NCBI RefSeq assembly: GCF_900547735.1
Contig: NZ_URHZ01000002.1
Coordinates: 1-64,000, forward strand
Reading direction: 5' to 3'
Length of the DNA stretch: 64,000 nt
From: an uncultured Clostridium sp.
GTDB taxonomy: Bacteria; Bacillota; Clostridia; Lachnospirales; Lachnospiraceae
Below, piece after piece: positions 9,131-18,019 of the stretch (position 1 is the stretch's first letter; each line of letters starts with the position of its first letter). The notes below the pieces were generated by a model. The model worked only from the letters and a program-made list of their open reading frames with translations. It ran no database searches and was not told where the DNA came from. A program made the position numbers and the translations under genes.

Positions 9131-9634
9131 TCACCTCCGCGTCAATTGCTGTTTAAGCCTCTTAAGCCGTCCGTCCAGGCTGTAATCATATTCATAATCT
9201 CCGGCCTTCAGGACAAAACCGCCCAGCAGCGACGGATCCTTTTTAATCTCAAAAATCACGTCTTTTTTCTGATATTTACTGCACAGAAACTTCTCTATTC
9301 CCTGAAGCTGCTCTTTAGAAGGAGGTGTCACGCAGGTAAGCAGGACTTTCATAATTCCATCCTGCTGCCTTAAATATTCCTCGTAGCATTCAAAAATTTC
9401 CTCAATTTGTCCTGTCTTTTCATGCAGACAGGCCACCTTCAGAAAATTTCTGACAGGCTCCGGAAATATCCGGTCAATCACCCTCTCTTTCTTGTTCCGG
9501 GAAACCAATGGGCTTACCAGAATCCGTCTCAAAGCAGGTGTCTCATTAAGCAGCTTCACAGCCTCTCTTAAATCTTCCACCGGAACAGACAAATCTGCCA
9601 GAACGCGGGCGTAATTAACGGATGTCTGTCTCAT
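9131..9634 (-). CDS. atpH: ATP synthase delta subunit (OSCP-like)
   Basis: 167 residues from ATG 9634. The N-terminal helical bundle (NYARVLADLSV) and C-terminal segment (IKKDPSLLGGFVLKAGD) fit the stator delta subunit, which ties the b-stalk to the top of F1. The weak overall conservation is normal for this subunit. The start follows AGGTGA, which contains the atpF stop codon. Confidence 0.92.
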   Translation of the reverse strand: MRQTSVNYARVLADLSVPVEDLREAVKLLNETPALRRILVSPLVSRNKKERVIDRIFPEPVRNFLKVACLHEKTGQIEEIFECYEEYLRQQDGIMKVLLTCVTPPSKEQLQGIEKFLCSKYQKKDVIFEIKKDPSLLGGFVLKAGDYEYDYSLDGRLKRLKQQLTRR

Positions 9635-9639
9635 ATTTC

Positions 9640-10158
9640 TCACCTGCTTTCGCCATTATCTTCGGGTTTCATCACCGCATCCATTGCTGCATTATTCAGG
9701 AACTGATCGTACAGAAGCATGTCGTCTGCCTCACGTTCCACGCTGCCGGTCACTTTTCTGGCTGCGGTCAAAGCCAGCTCTGCAATGCGGGACTGGAGGT
9801 CAGCCATGGTTTTTTCTTTTTCACTTTCGATATTCTTCTCTGCTTTCCTCATAATGTCTGCCGCCTGATCACCGGCCTCTTTAAGAATCCGATCCGATTC
9901 TTCCTGTGCACGCTTTTTCGCTTCCTCAATCATGCGTCCGGACTCGCTTCTGGCATCCTTAAGGGCATCTTCATAACGGCCCTTAAGCTCATTCGCCTCA
10001 GCCTCGCTGTTTCTGGCGTTTAAAAGCCCCTCGGAAATCTCCGCCTGCCTCTTATCCATTACGGCAGTCACAGGTTTAATCAGAAATTTTTTAAGTAGAA
10101 GACAGAGGATAATCAGGTTAATGATTTCAAAGACAAGGCTCCAGTTTAACTGTAACAC
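9640..10158 (-). CDS. atpF: F0 ATP synthase subunit b
   Basis: 172 residues from GTG 10158; GTG 10167 is also possible. One N-terminal membrane helix (LVFEIINLIILCLLLKKF) precedes a long charged helix rich in Ala, Glu, Lys and Arg, the peripheral stalk that dimerises outside the membrane. It sits between atpE and atpH as usual. Confidence 0.94.
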   Translation of the reverse strand: MLQLNWSLVFEIINLIILCLLLKKFLIKPVTAVMDKRQAEISEGLLNARNSEAEANELKGRYEDALKDARSESGRMIEEAKKRAQEESDRILKEAGDQAADIMRKAEKNIESEKEKTMADLQSRIAELALTAARKVTGSVEREADDMLLYDQFLNNAAMDAVMKPEDNGESR

Positions 10159-10180
10159 TTCTCCCACCTGCCTTTCACAT

Positions 10181-10405
10181 TTATTTTAAGAATAAGATAA
10201 TTACAAGGGCAATAACGAAACCGTAAATAGCGGTAGCCTCTGCCAGGGCACAACCAAGAAGTAAGGCCTTGCTGATTTTGCTTTCAGCTTCAGGCTGCCT
10301 TGCGATGGCTTCCACTGCTTTAGAAGTTGCGATACCGATACCAATACCTGCTCCAATACCTGTAAGTACAGCGACTGCTGCTCCGATTGCGATTAATGTA
10401 GACAT
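10181..10405 (-). CDS. atpE: F0 ATP synthase subunit c
   Basis: 74 residues forming a two-helix hairpin: a glycine-rich first helix (GIGAGIGIGIATSKA), the polar loop ARQPEA, and a second helix with the ion-carrying Glu in CALAEATAIYG. The positions that bind sodium in Na+-type rings (Gln in helix 1, Ser after the Glu) are Ile and Ala here, which points to proton coupling. The multicopy ring protein has its own 50-base spacer and ribosome site after atpB. Confidence 0.96.
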   Translation of the reverse strand: MSTLIAIGAAVAVLTGIGAGIGIGIATSKAVEAIARQPEAESKISKALLLGCALAEATAIYGFVIALVIILFLK

Positions 10406-10456
10406 AATAATACTCTCCTTTTTGTTTGTTTTCTTTACTCTTTGTCCGGACCGTTG

Positions 10457-11119
10457 TCAGTCCAGTTGTTCCTTAATAAACAGGGCGGTCAGGAAGACAA
10501 ATACATACGCCTGAATCAGACCGTCAAAAATATCAAAATAAAAACTGAACGGTATCGGCACAATGAGCGGGGCCACCAACTTGATTAATTCCATTACTAC
10601 GAATGAGCCCAGCACGTTGCCGAAAAGCCGCATGCACAGAGACACGGGACGAATGGCAATCTCCATAATATTGATTGGCAGTATAAACGCCACCGGTTCT
10701 GCAAAACTCTTCATGAATCCCTTCATGCCTTTCTTATGAAACCCGGCATACTCGATTACCGCGATGCTGATGACAGCCAGTGCGGCAGTTACATTCAAAT
10801 CCTTCGTGGGCGGTGTGATGCCTGCGATGCCAATCAGGTTGGCTACGCCGATAAAAAGCGCCGTTGAAATCAGATAAGGAATGTATCCTTTTCCTTCTTC
10901 CCCGACCAGATCCAGGAAGAAATCTCTTAAGAACCCAATTGAAGTTTCCAGGAACAACTGAAGCTTCCCGGGATTCTCAACCTTGAGATTCCTTACGAAG
11001 ATGATGGAAAGGAGAACCAGAACCGCCATGATAAACCATGTCGCCACCACGGACTCGTAAATCGGGATTCCTCCAAATACGGGTATAGTAAATGCGACTT
11101 TAGCGTTCAGCTCTTCCAT
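10457..11119 (-). CDS. atpB: F0 ATP synthase subunit a
   Basis: 220 residues from ATG 11119, preceded by AAAGG; the frame is open further upstream to a TTG at 11185. Five to six membrane helices are visible, with the essential Arg in the segment SLCMRLFGNVLGS and a Gln in the last helix (DGLIQAYVFVFLTALF). It forms the ion half-channels against the c-ring. First gene of the operon; no atpI or atpZ is visible before it. Confidence 0.93.
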   Translation of the reverse strand: MEELNAKVAFTIPVFGGIPIYESVVATWFIMAVLVLLSIIFVRNLKVENPGKLQLFLETSIGFLRDFFLDLVGEEGKGYIPYLISTALFIGVANLIGIAGITPPTKDLNVTAALAVISIAVIEYAGFHKKGMKGFMKSFAEPVAFILPINIMEIAIRPVSLCMRLFGNVLGSFVVMELIKLVAPLIVPIPFSFYFDIFDGLIQAYVFVFLTALFIKEQLD

Positions 11120-11314
11120 CAGGGCCTTTGAAAGTGTGTCCGTCTTATATCCCTCCCCTTTGAGAATATTTTTTAAGCGCGTCAAAAAGAATCCTTCTTT
11201 TAGCAGAGTTTTTTACTTCACCGGAACTCCTATTTTTGTGAAATAAAAAAAACCTCCGCCGGTTTCCTGTAATCGGATTCCCGGAAAAGGTCTCTTGTTT
11301 CTTCGCTTTCCCAT

Positions 11315-11343
11315 ATTATGTTACTTTAAGCCGAGAAATGCAA
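11315..11343 (-). promoter_or_regulatory. Candidate promoter of the ATP synthase operon
   Basis: On the minus strand TTGCAT (11338-11343) and CATAAT (11315-11320) are 17 bases apart, about 195 bases before the atpB ATG. The boxes are imperfect and other starts are possible. The rest of 11120-11455 is A+T-rich with no credible gene. Confidence 0.35.
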
Positions 11344-11455
11344 TAACATTTGGAAAGAAATTTAGTTGTAAAATCCAACAAAATTAAGCATTTTGTACAA
11401 ATTTCCATACAATCCCAGTAATCTTTAACGCCCTGTTAACACGAAAACCGGAAAA

Positions 11456-11510
11456 AGAGCATCGTTCCCACCTGAGAAGACAATCTTCTTAAGGTATTTT
11501 ACGATGCTCT
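11456..11510 (-). terminator. Terminator after the DUF554 gene
   Basis: AGAGCATCGT and ACGATGCTCT are 10-bp arms, with an inner AAGAAG/CTTCT pairing. On the minus strand a T-run follows, matching the end of the 11.5-14.6 kb gene group. Confidence 0.75.
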
Positions 11511-11538
11511 CTGTTTAATTTAATCTTTTAAAGTTTTA

Positions 11539-12240
11539 TCAAAGCGCTTCCGTCATCATCGTCCAGATGCAGGATACCGGCATCACGAGAAACAGCGCCG
11601 GAAGAAACGATGCCGCCCTGATTGGTTTTATCTCGGCAACCCTGATGCCCGTCACGAGAGCAATAACGCCTCCGCAGCCCATGAAATCGGCTATCATGGA
11701 TTCCGTCGCCCAGGGCATGATAAAGCCCGACAGGCTAAACAGAGCCAGATAAATCAGAAACTGCGGTACCGAAATCATGGCCACGCAGGCTCCCAGCGTG
11801 GAGGCGAAAATTGCGGCTCCGAACAAATCCAAAACAGCTTTTGTAATAAGCACCGAGGCATCTCCCGTCAGCCCTTCACTCATTGCTCCCATCAGGCCGA
11901 GACTTCCCGAACAAATCAGGATCAGCACTCCGGTAAAGCGTTCGCTGAATTCATTGTCCTCCTCTGTCTTATTCCTTTTCACCATCCGCGGCAGTTTTCC
12001 CAGCAATTCTTCCAGCTTCATTGTCTCTCCGATGATTCCGCCCAGAATCAGGGAGAGCATGACCGGAGAGAGGGAGGAGGACTTACCAATCAGCGTAATG
12101 CCGATTGCAATCGAGCTGATTCCAAAGAATCTGGAAAGGAACTCACACGTCTGCTTTGGAAAAAAGCGGCCCGCAGCGGCTCCGGCCACCCCTCCCAGGG
12201 CCACGCAGCCGCAGTCTATTATAATTCCCCAGGGTATCAT
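11539..12240 (-). CDS. DUF554 family membrane protein
   Basis: 233 residues, about seven hydrophobic segments. The N-terminus (DCGCVALGGVAGAAAGRFFP) and the LSLILGGIIGETMKLE segment match the DUF554 (YdfK/YqgA) family of putative transporters of unknown substrate. It starts 12 bases after the stop codon of the permease gene, so the two are probably one transcriptional unit with the M20 gene above them. Confidence 0.8.
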   Translation of the reverse strand: MIPWGIIIDCGCVALGGVAGAAAGRFFPKQTCEFLSRFFGISSIAIGITLIGKSSSLSPVMLSLILGGIIGETMKLEELLGKLPRMVKRNKTEEDNEFSERFTGVLILICSGSLGLMGAMSEGLTGDASVLITKAVLDLFGAAIFASTLGACVAMISVPQFLIYLALFSLSGFIMPWATESMIADFMGCGGVIALVTGIRVAEIKPIRAASFLPALFLVMPVSCIWTMMTEAL

Positions 12241-12252
12241 ATCATCGACTCC

Positions 12253-13416
12253 TTACAGCAGTTTGATCGCATAGCTTGCAATGATGACGGAGGCAATGGT
12301 CACCGTGGCAATTCCTGCGGTTACGATCTTCGGCACCAGATAATTACTCAGCGCCGTGTGTTCTTCCTCCGTCTTCCCATATGCCTTTGCAACGTCCTGT
12401 GAAATATAGAGCGTGGTCGGAAAACCGTACATGCAGGTCAGGCCGAGGGCAATGGCAAGGTACGGGTTCATTTTCATGAACTTTGCCAGCACAATTGCCA
12501 CAATTCCGGTAAACAGGCTGCCCAGTCCCAGGACAACGACGATGGGCAGGAGCATTCCAAGCACATCCTGCGGCGTAATATAGGAAAAGTTCTCAAACAG
12601 GCTGGCTAATATAAGCACCATAAACAGGCCGGCGCATCCCGTCTTCGCCATGGCATTCTCGTCCAGAAGTCCCAGGCAGGTGAATATGATTCCCATAAAC
12701 AGGGCCATAACAAGGTAATGGATAACCCCGTTTGTAAATCCGGCCAGGACGTTTGCCACCGATGCCGTAATTGCAAGCTTTGCCAGGATAATCACGCTTG
12801 TGCTGAGCGATTCCGGCAGGGTAAATAATTTCTTTTTCGCCCCCTCTGCCGAAACGGCCGAGTTACTGTACAGCGCCAGGTTCCTGCCGTCCTTCAGGAA
12901 ATCGGCCGCAGCCCTGCGCATCATAATGGTGGAAAGCGGCAGGCCGACGAATGTCTGGACGGTCAGAAGCATGCTGCAGAGAGCCGATAAATGCTCCATC
13001 CCTCTGGCGTTAAAAAAGTCACTCATGATGATGACCGCAGAAATGGAACCCGAGAAAATCGGCGCTCCCGCTATCGCCTGCTCACGTCCGATGATCATGG
13101 AACCCACGATGATAATACCGATTACTCCGGCGGAAACGGAGACTACGCTGATCACAATCGTCTTCCACTGCCTTGCCAGCTCTTTCAGATTAATCGTCGT
13201 CCCCACGCTGGCAATCAGCACGCCGCTTGCCACCGAACCGAGCGTACTTAAACCGGCATCCGTCACGAGTGTTTTCGGAAATCCCAGCCAGAAGTAGGCC
13301 AGCAGAAGAATTGCGGCCACAAACGGCTGGGAAAGAATTGCATTCGTCCTGGATGAGCAGAACTCACCGATGGCGAAAACCACAAGTACCGTTGTCAATG
13401 CATAAATAGCAACCAT
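12253..13416 (-). CDS. Multi-spanning membrane permease of uncertain family
   Basis: 387 residues, about ten hydrophobic helices, no signal peptide and no nucleotide-binding motif. The chosen ATG (13416) follows GGGGGT by seven bases; the longer open frame to 13524 would overlap the end of the M20 gene. Arrangement and length recall secondary carriers of the ion-transporter superfamily such as GltS, but I cannot assign a family with confidence. It lies between an amidohydrolase and a DUF554 gene, so it may import the amidohydrolase substrate or export its product. This role is inference. Confidence 0.65.
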   Translation of the reverse strand: MVAIYALTTVLVVFAIGEFCSSRTNAILSQPFVAAILLLAYFWLGFPKTLVTDAGLSTLGSVASGVLIASVGTTINLKELARQWKTIVISVVSVSAGVIGIIIVGSMIIGREQAIAGAPIFSGSISAVIIMSDFFNARGMEHLSALCSMLLTVQTFVGLPLSTIMMRRAAADFLKDGRNLALYSNSAVSAEGAKKKLFTLPESLSTSVIILAKLAITASVANVLAGFTNGVIHYLVMALFMGIIFTCLGLLDENAMAKTGCAGLFMVLILASLFENFSYITPQDVLGMLLPIVVVLGLGSLFTGIVAIVLAKFMKMNPYLAIALGLTCMYGFPTTLYISQDVAKAYGKTEEEHTALSNYLVPKIVTAGIATVTIASVIIASYAIKLL

Positions 13417-13453
13417 AAAAATTACCCCCTTATCCTGTTTCCAGGATCCTTCT

Positions 13454-14623
13454 CTAGTGTTTTTCCAGCCAGTCCCAGGCGCAATGCGCAAGCAAAGCGG
13501 CCCCCGTGACCAGCACCTCCTCATTATAAATTACATAAGGGCTGTGGTTATGCCCCTGTCCTCCCTCACGGCTCCCGCATCCTATGACAAACATGACGGA
13601 AGGCACTATCTGCGTATAGAAACCAAAATCGTCCGATACCTGCATTTTATAATCCCCGTCTGTAATAAAACCGGCTCCAAAATGCCTGAGGCTCTCCGAA
13701 AAGAAACCGGCCAGCTCCGGATCATTCACCGTGCAGGGACACTGTTCGGCAAAAATAAGCTCTCCCACGGCTCCGAACATCTGCGCCGTACCTTCCACAA
13801 TCTGCCGCATCCTCATTTTCAGTTTCCGGCATGCAACATCGTCATAGGTGCGCACCGTCCCCGAGAGCCTGGCCGTGTCGGGCACGATATTACTTGCGCT
13901 TCCCGCTTCAACCTGACAGACATTTAAAACAACCGGCATGTCGGCGGCCACTTCCTTTACCTGAAGGGACTGAAGCGCCAGGATGATATGCGCCGCCACA
14001 TTGATCGGGTCGATTCCCAGATGCGGCTGCCCTCCATGGCCGCCTTTTCCCTGAATTCTTATCTCAAATGTGTCCGAGGATGCCAGGAAGGTCCCTGCGG
14101 GATAATTCAGATATCCCGTCATAAGCGTCGGCTGTACATGGATTCCAACCGCCGCGTCCACTGCCGGATTTTCAAGAATCCCCGCCCGGATCATCTCCTG
14201 CGCGCCTTCGAGCGTCTCCTCCCCCGCCTGGAAAACAAGCTTGACCGTGCCGGAAAGTTCCTTTTCCCTCTCCTTCAGCATCCTGGCCGCTCCCAGTAAA
14301 AATGCGGTATGAATGTCATGTCCGCATGTATGCGCCCTTCCCCTGTTCAGAGAGGAAAACGGTAAGCCGCTCTGCTCTTCCATCGGCAGCGCATCCATAT
14401 CAGCCCTCAAAAGTATCGTTTTTCCTGTTCTGTTTCCCATTTCCGCCACAAGGCCTCCGTGGGGAATTACCCGGTATCCGCATCCCATTTCACGGAGTTT
14501 CTTTTTGACGTATCCTTCCGTCTCCGGCAGCTTTGTTCCCAGCTCCGGATGACTGTGCAGAAACCGTCTGTTTTCAATATGGTATCCTTCCAGCCCGCGG
14601 CTGTATTCTAAAAAGTCTATGAT
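13454..14623 (-). CDS. M20 family amidohydrolase with non-canonical or lost start codon
   Basis: M20D metallopeptidase/amidohydrolase family (aminoacylase, hippurate hydrolase, N-acetyl-amino-acid deacetylase). Metal ligands are visible in RADMDALP, HTCGHDIHTAF and FQAGEETLEGA. The first ATG is at 14488, but the open frame continues upstream for 45 codons and encodes the conserved family N-terminus (RRFLHSHPELG). A strong GGAGGAGG site (14631-14638) precedes AAGAAA then ATC (14623) and ATA (14620). No ATG, GTG or TTG occurs between that site and 14488, and an in-frame TGA lies just upstream. Full length from ATC would be 389 residues, the family norm. Either a rare AUC/AUA start is used or the start codon has mutated. 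Confidence 0.8.
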   Translation of the reverse strand: MIDFLEYSRGLEGYHIENRRFLHSHPELGTKLPETEGYVKKKLREMGCGYRVIPHGGLVAEMGNRTGKTILLRADMDALPMEEQSGLPFSSLNRGRAHTCGHDIHTAFLLGAARMLKEREKELSGTVKLVFQAGEETLEGAQEMIRAGILENPAVDAAVGIHVQPTLMTGYLNYPAGTFLASSDTFEIRIQGKGGHGGQPHLGIDPINVAAHIILALQSLQVKEVAADMPVVLNVCQVEAGSASNIVPDTARLSGTVRTYDDVACRKLKMRMRQIVEGTAQMFGAVGELIFAEQCPCTVNDPELAGFFSESLRHFGAGFITDGDYKMQVSDDFGFYTQIVPSVMFVIGCGSREGGQGHNHSPYVIYNEEVLVTGAALLAHCAWDWLEKH

Positions 14624-14669
14624 TTTCTTACCTCCTCCGATTCATTGGCCGGCCGGCTTTTGAATAAAA

Positions 14670-14712
14670 AAAAATTCTTACCAGACTCAATATAGCATTG
14701 GCAAGAATTTTT
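14670..14712 (-). terminator. Terminator of the upstream LysR gene
   Basis: On the minus strand AAAAATTCTTGCCA pairs with TGGTAAGAATTTTT (one G-T pair), and a run of nine Ts follows. Only ~30 bases remain between this hairpin and the ribosome site of the M20 gene. Confidence 0.8.
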
Positions 14713-14744
14713 GTACAATATTTATAATTTATTCTAATATAAAA

Positions 14745-15671
14745 TCAATTTATGCCGGTCTGCAGGCAGCCGTCTAAAAACTCCAGACATGTTTTAGCTG
14801 CCCCGGACAGTCTCCTCCCTTTCGAATACACGGCCGCCACTGTGTAAAAGCACGGAGGATTAAAAGAAATCTCCTTATAGGCTGAGCCGTCTCCCAGTTC
14901 TTTTTCGTATTGCCCGGCCGAAAACCAGATGTCGTGATAGGTCAGTCCGATACCGTCGTTACACCGGATATGCTGGAAATAAGAGTCCAGCAGAAGCGCT
15001 GAAAACTGCGGTTTAATTTTAATCTTACGCTCCGGGAAGGTATCCTGCAGAATCCGGAAAATATAGCTGTTCTTGGGTTCATCCAGTGAAAGGGAAATAA
15101 GGGGCTGGCGTTCGAATTCATCCAGGGTGATCGTCTCCCGGCCGCTGAGGGGATTTCTGCGGCTTAGGCAGACGCGCAGCTCTCCCTGAAACAGGGGGTG
15201 GATTTCCAGAGATTTTACCATCCCGCCCGTCACGGCAATGATACCCAGATCGATCATCCCGTCCTTTAACTGCGTGACAATCGAGGGCGTTGAACTTTCA
15301 TTCTCAATCACATGAATTCCTTTATGTTTCTGCCGGAACTCTTCCAGAATGGGCTGAAGGGCCGTGCGCATCTGAATCGAATAACCGATTCTCAGGTTCT
15401 CGGTCCGCTCGGAGATAAAATCTTTCATCTCCAGCTCCACATTCTCCAGTTCTTTAATCAGGTGTTTTGCCTTTTCAAACAGGAACTCCCCTTCCGGAGT
15501 GAGAACGAGAGTACCGCGGTTCCGGTTCAGCAGCAAAACTCCCATATCCTCTTCCAGGCTGTGCACCGCCATCGTGACGGACGGCTGCGTTACGTGAAGC
15601 TCCTCCGATGCTTTTGTAAAGCTCTTCAGCCTGCACACCGCCTCAAAATAGCTCAGTTTCCGAAAGTCCAT
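14745..15671 (-). CDS. LysR family transcriptional regulator
   Basis: 308 residues. The N-terminal winged helix-turn-helix is seen in FTKASEELHVTQPSVTMAVHSLEEDMG, followed by the linker and a two-lobed effector domain (residues ~90-295), the normal length for the family. It lies upstream of the M20/permease/DUF554 genes on the same strand, separated by its own terminator, and may control them. The effector is unknown. Confidence 0.9.
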   Translation of the reverse strand: MDFRKLSYFEAVCRLKSFTKASEELHVTQPSVTMAVHSLEEDMGVLLLNRNRGTLVLTPEGEFLFEKAKHLIKELENVELEMKDFISERTENLRIGYSIQMRTALQPILEEFRQKHKGIHVIENESSTPSIVTQLKDGMIDLGIIAVTGGMVKSLEIHPLFQGELRVCLSRRNPLSGRETITLDEFERQPLISLSLDEPKNSYIFRILQDTFPERKIKIKPQFSALLLDSYFQHIRCNDGIGLTYHDIWFSAGQYEKELGDGSAYKEISFNPPCFYTVAAVYSKGRRLSGAAKTCLEFLDGCLQTGIN

Positions 15672-15705
15672 CCTCTTTCACCTTCTCCTTCGCCGTCAAC
15701 AGAAC

Positions 15706-16821
15706 CTAAAATCCGAAAAATGAATTCACGCCGGACACCAGTCCGTCCGCGAGCTGGTTCAGCATATCCGTGGAATGGCTGGACGCCTTGTCACCCAGTT
15801 CGATATCAATGCTCGGAATCGTCGAGAAGGAGGTCTGCGTCAGATCCATCTCCATGCTCCCGCCCGAAAAAATCTTATTTCCCGCGCCCTTCAGTCCCGC
15901 TATCAGCGCCTCGCCCAGTTTATTGTGCTGCTGCCAGTGGGAGGCTACCGGCTCCATGGCCCGGTAAGAGGCGTTGTTTGGAACGCTCATGAAAAAGCAC
16001 CCCTTATTGCTGCTGGTGGAATCCCAGTGCAGGGCAATATGGCAGTCCGCATTGTTATTGGCAATTACGGTCCTCGCAATATTATCAAGCTGTACATCGT
16101 CCGACTCGCGGATCATCAGCACGTCGTATCCCTGTGCAAGAAGACGGTCTTTTAAGATCTTCGCCATCGCCAGAGTCACCTTGCTCTCCGCCGTGCCGTC
16201 TGCAAATGTCATGCCGCTGGAAACGGCAACGGCCGTAGTTGCTCCGGCACCGGTCGTGCCGCCCGTCACCTTCGCGGTTCCGTCCGGATGGCAGAGGGTT
16301 TTCACGCTGCCGCCGCCCTTTGTTCCGTGGCCCGCGTTGACGCAGACCGTCTTATTCTTTCTGGAAGCCGCCGTGCTCTTATAGAGGACGGCCTTCCCAC
16401 TGTTGATCTTGGAAAAATCCGCATATTTGTACCCGCTCGACAGGCCGATCTCGGTTCCCGATGAAGTGGATGCCGAAGCTCCCGTCTCGGTTCCTGCGGA
16501 TGATGTACTCTGGCCGGACGGTTTTCCGGCAGGCTGTGAGGCGCTCAGATAGGCGGTTGCCACATAGCGTTTCTGTCCGTTTACCAAAACCACGGTCCAG
16601 TCCCCATTCGTGGAAACGCGTTCCAGCTTATCTCCGTAATGGAAATTCGTTACAATATTGCTGTCTTTAATCTCTTCCGACGAACGGCACCTGAGTACGT
16701 CACAGTTTACATAAACCGTGTCCCCGGCAAAAACCGTCTGGGCCGAACCGGCCAGCAGCATGGCTGTCACGAGGGCAGCCGTCCACTTTAGCTTTGTTCC
16801 CGATATGTTCTTACGATTCAT
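15706..16821 (-). CDS. Secreted SH3b domain N-acetylmuramoyl-L-alanine amidase
   Basis: 371 residues. A signal peptide (residues ~1-32, ending near QTVFAGD) is followed by a bacterial SH3 domain (~33-95), a Ser/Thr/Gly-rich linker (~97-125) and an Amidase_3 domain (~155-371). Zinc-site motifs are seen as CVNAGHGTKGG (His), the Glu in MIRESDD, and HIALHWDS (His), with the catalytic Glu in IDIELGDK. It should cleave the amide between muramic acid and L-alanine in peptidoglycan outside the cell. It stands alone between two LysR genes, 34 bases from the one downstream. Confidence 0.9.
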   Translation of the reverse strand: MNRKNISGTKLKWTAALVTAMLLAGSAQTVFAGDTVYVNCDVLRCRSSEEIKDSNIVTNFHYGDKLERVSTNGDWTVVLVNGQKRYVATAYLSASQPAGKPSGQSTSSAGTETGASASTSSGTEIGLSSGYKYADFSKINSGKAVLYKSTAASRKNKTVCVNAGHGTKGGGSVKTLCHPDGTAKVTGGTTGAGATTAVAVSSGMTFADGTAESKVTLAMAKILKDRLLAQGYDVLMIRESDDVQLDNIARTVIANNNADCHIALHWDSTSSNKGCFFMSVPNNASYRAMEPVASHWQQHNKLGEALIAGLKGAGNKIFSGGSMEMDLTQTSFSTIPSIDIELGDKASSHSTDMLNQLADGLVSGVNSFFGF

Positions 16822-17017
16822 TCAATTCTCTCCTTATAAGAGCCGGAAGATACTCCGGCCATATGATTCATGCTGCACATTTTCCAGTATAATGCATTCG
16901 GAAGGCGGTTTCAAGCGTCTAAAGGCAAAGGCTTCCTTACGATTTTATGACGCCCTGAAGCGGCTTAGTGCCTCCGCCACAGGCTGCACCATACCTGAAA
17001 CAGCCGCAGCAGGATTG

Positions 17018-17899
17018 TTACCATTCATTACCGTGAAACTTGTTTTCGATGTCCGTAATCAGTTTTTTCAGCCCGGTAGACAGGAATTTGTCTTTATGGT
17101 AGACGATTTTAAAGCTTCTTTTCAGCGAAAAGTCATTGATCGTGATCTGATTGACCTCCTCATGATGCCTCAGCAGTGACTTGGAAAGAATCGAAACGCC
17201 CTGCCCCGAGGCGACGATATTAATAATGGAGTCTGAACTGTGGCAGATCCATTTTTCTATAAACGAAATCCCTCTTTCCTCCATCAAATCGGTAAAAAAT
17301 TCCCTTGTCCCGGAACCTTCCTCCCTCAATACGAAATCTTTTCCCGCCAAATCGGTAAGGTTTACAGACGATATGCCGGCAAACGGATGCGTTTTTCCGC
17401 AGATCAGAACCATTTCATCCTCATATACATCTTTGAATATCACATTTTTCGTCTTGACTTTTCCCTCAATCACGGCGACATCCAGAATTCCTTCTGAAAT
17501 CTTACGGATGATATTCATAGAATTATCAATATAAACACGTATGCTTACATTCGGGTTTTCCGCCTCATATCCGGTGATGATATCACTCAGGAAATAGCTG
17601 CCCACGGTCAGGGACGCTCCTACATGGATGCACTGCTGGCTGGACGCATGATACAGAAACTGTTCCAGCTCCTGATAAGTCGTGGTAATATGTCTGGCAT
17701 ATTCCAGAAACTCCCGGCCCGTTTCCGTTATGTAAAGCTTCTTGGAAAGCCGTTCAAATAATTTGACGTGGTATTCTTTTTCTATCTGCATAATCGCGTG
17801 GCTGACCGTCGGCTGTGTAATATACAGCTTTCTGGATGCAATTCCCATCTGTCCGGTCTCGGCCACCGCGATAAAAATCTCAAAATCACGGATTGTCAT
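17018..17899 (-). CDS. LysR regulator divergent from asrABC
   Basis: 293 residues with the LysR winged helix (ASRKLYITQPTVSHAIMQIE) at residues ~18-38 and an effector domain typical of the CysL/CbbR branch (CIHVGASLTVGSYFL, then REEGSGTREFF). It is transcribed away from asrA, 190 bases apart, and so is probably the activator or repressor of sulfite reduction. Palindromes of the ATAG-N8-CTAT kind lie in the gap. The inducer is unknown; sulfite or a sulfur metabolite is a reasonable guess. Confidence 0.88.
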   Translation of the reverse strand: MTIRDFEIFIAVAETGQMGIASRKLYITQPTVSHAIMQIEKEYHVKLFERLSKKLYITETGREFLEYARHITTTYQELEQFLYHASSQQCIHVGASLTVGSYFLSDIITGYEAENPNVSIRVYIDNSMNIIRKISEGILDVAVIEGKVKTKNVIFKDVYEDEMVLICGKTHPFAGISSVNLTDLAGKDFVLREEGSGTREFFTDLMEERGISFIEKWICHSSDSIINIVASGQGVSILSKSLLRHHEEVNQITINDFSLKRSFKIVYHKDKFLSTGLKKLITDIENKFHGNEW

Positions 17900-17933
17900 A
17901 ATCTCTTCTCCTTTGTAGGTCCCCGCAATGCAT

Positions 17934-18019
17934 AGATAATCTGCTATGAGTTTATAACAAGTTTAGCATTTTACGAATGGCAGGGCAAGCTCTATAATAG
18001 ACTTAAAATAGCTGCTATT
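17934..18019 (+). promoter_or_regulatory. asr promoter and LysR operator region
   Basis: TTTACG (17970-17975) and TATAAT (17993-17998) are 17 bases apart in front of asrA. Upstream lies ATAGATAATCTGCTAT (17934-17949), an inverted repeat with the spacing of LysR boxes. Just downstream lies AATAGCTGCTATT (18007-18019), a second palindrome. A poor -35 with a perfect -10 fits an activator-dependent promoter. Confidence 0.55.
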
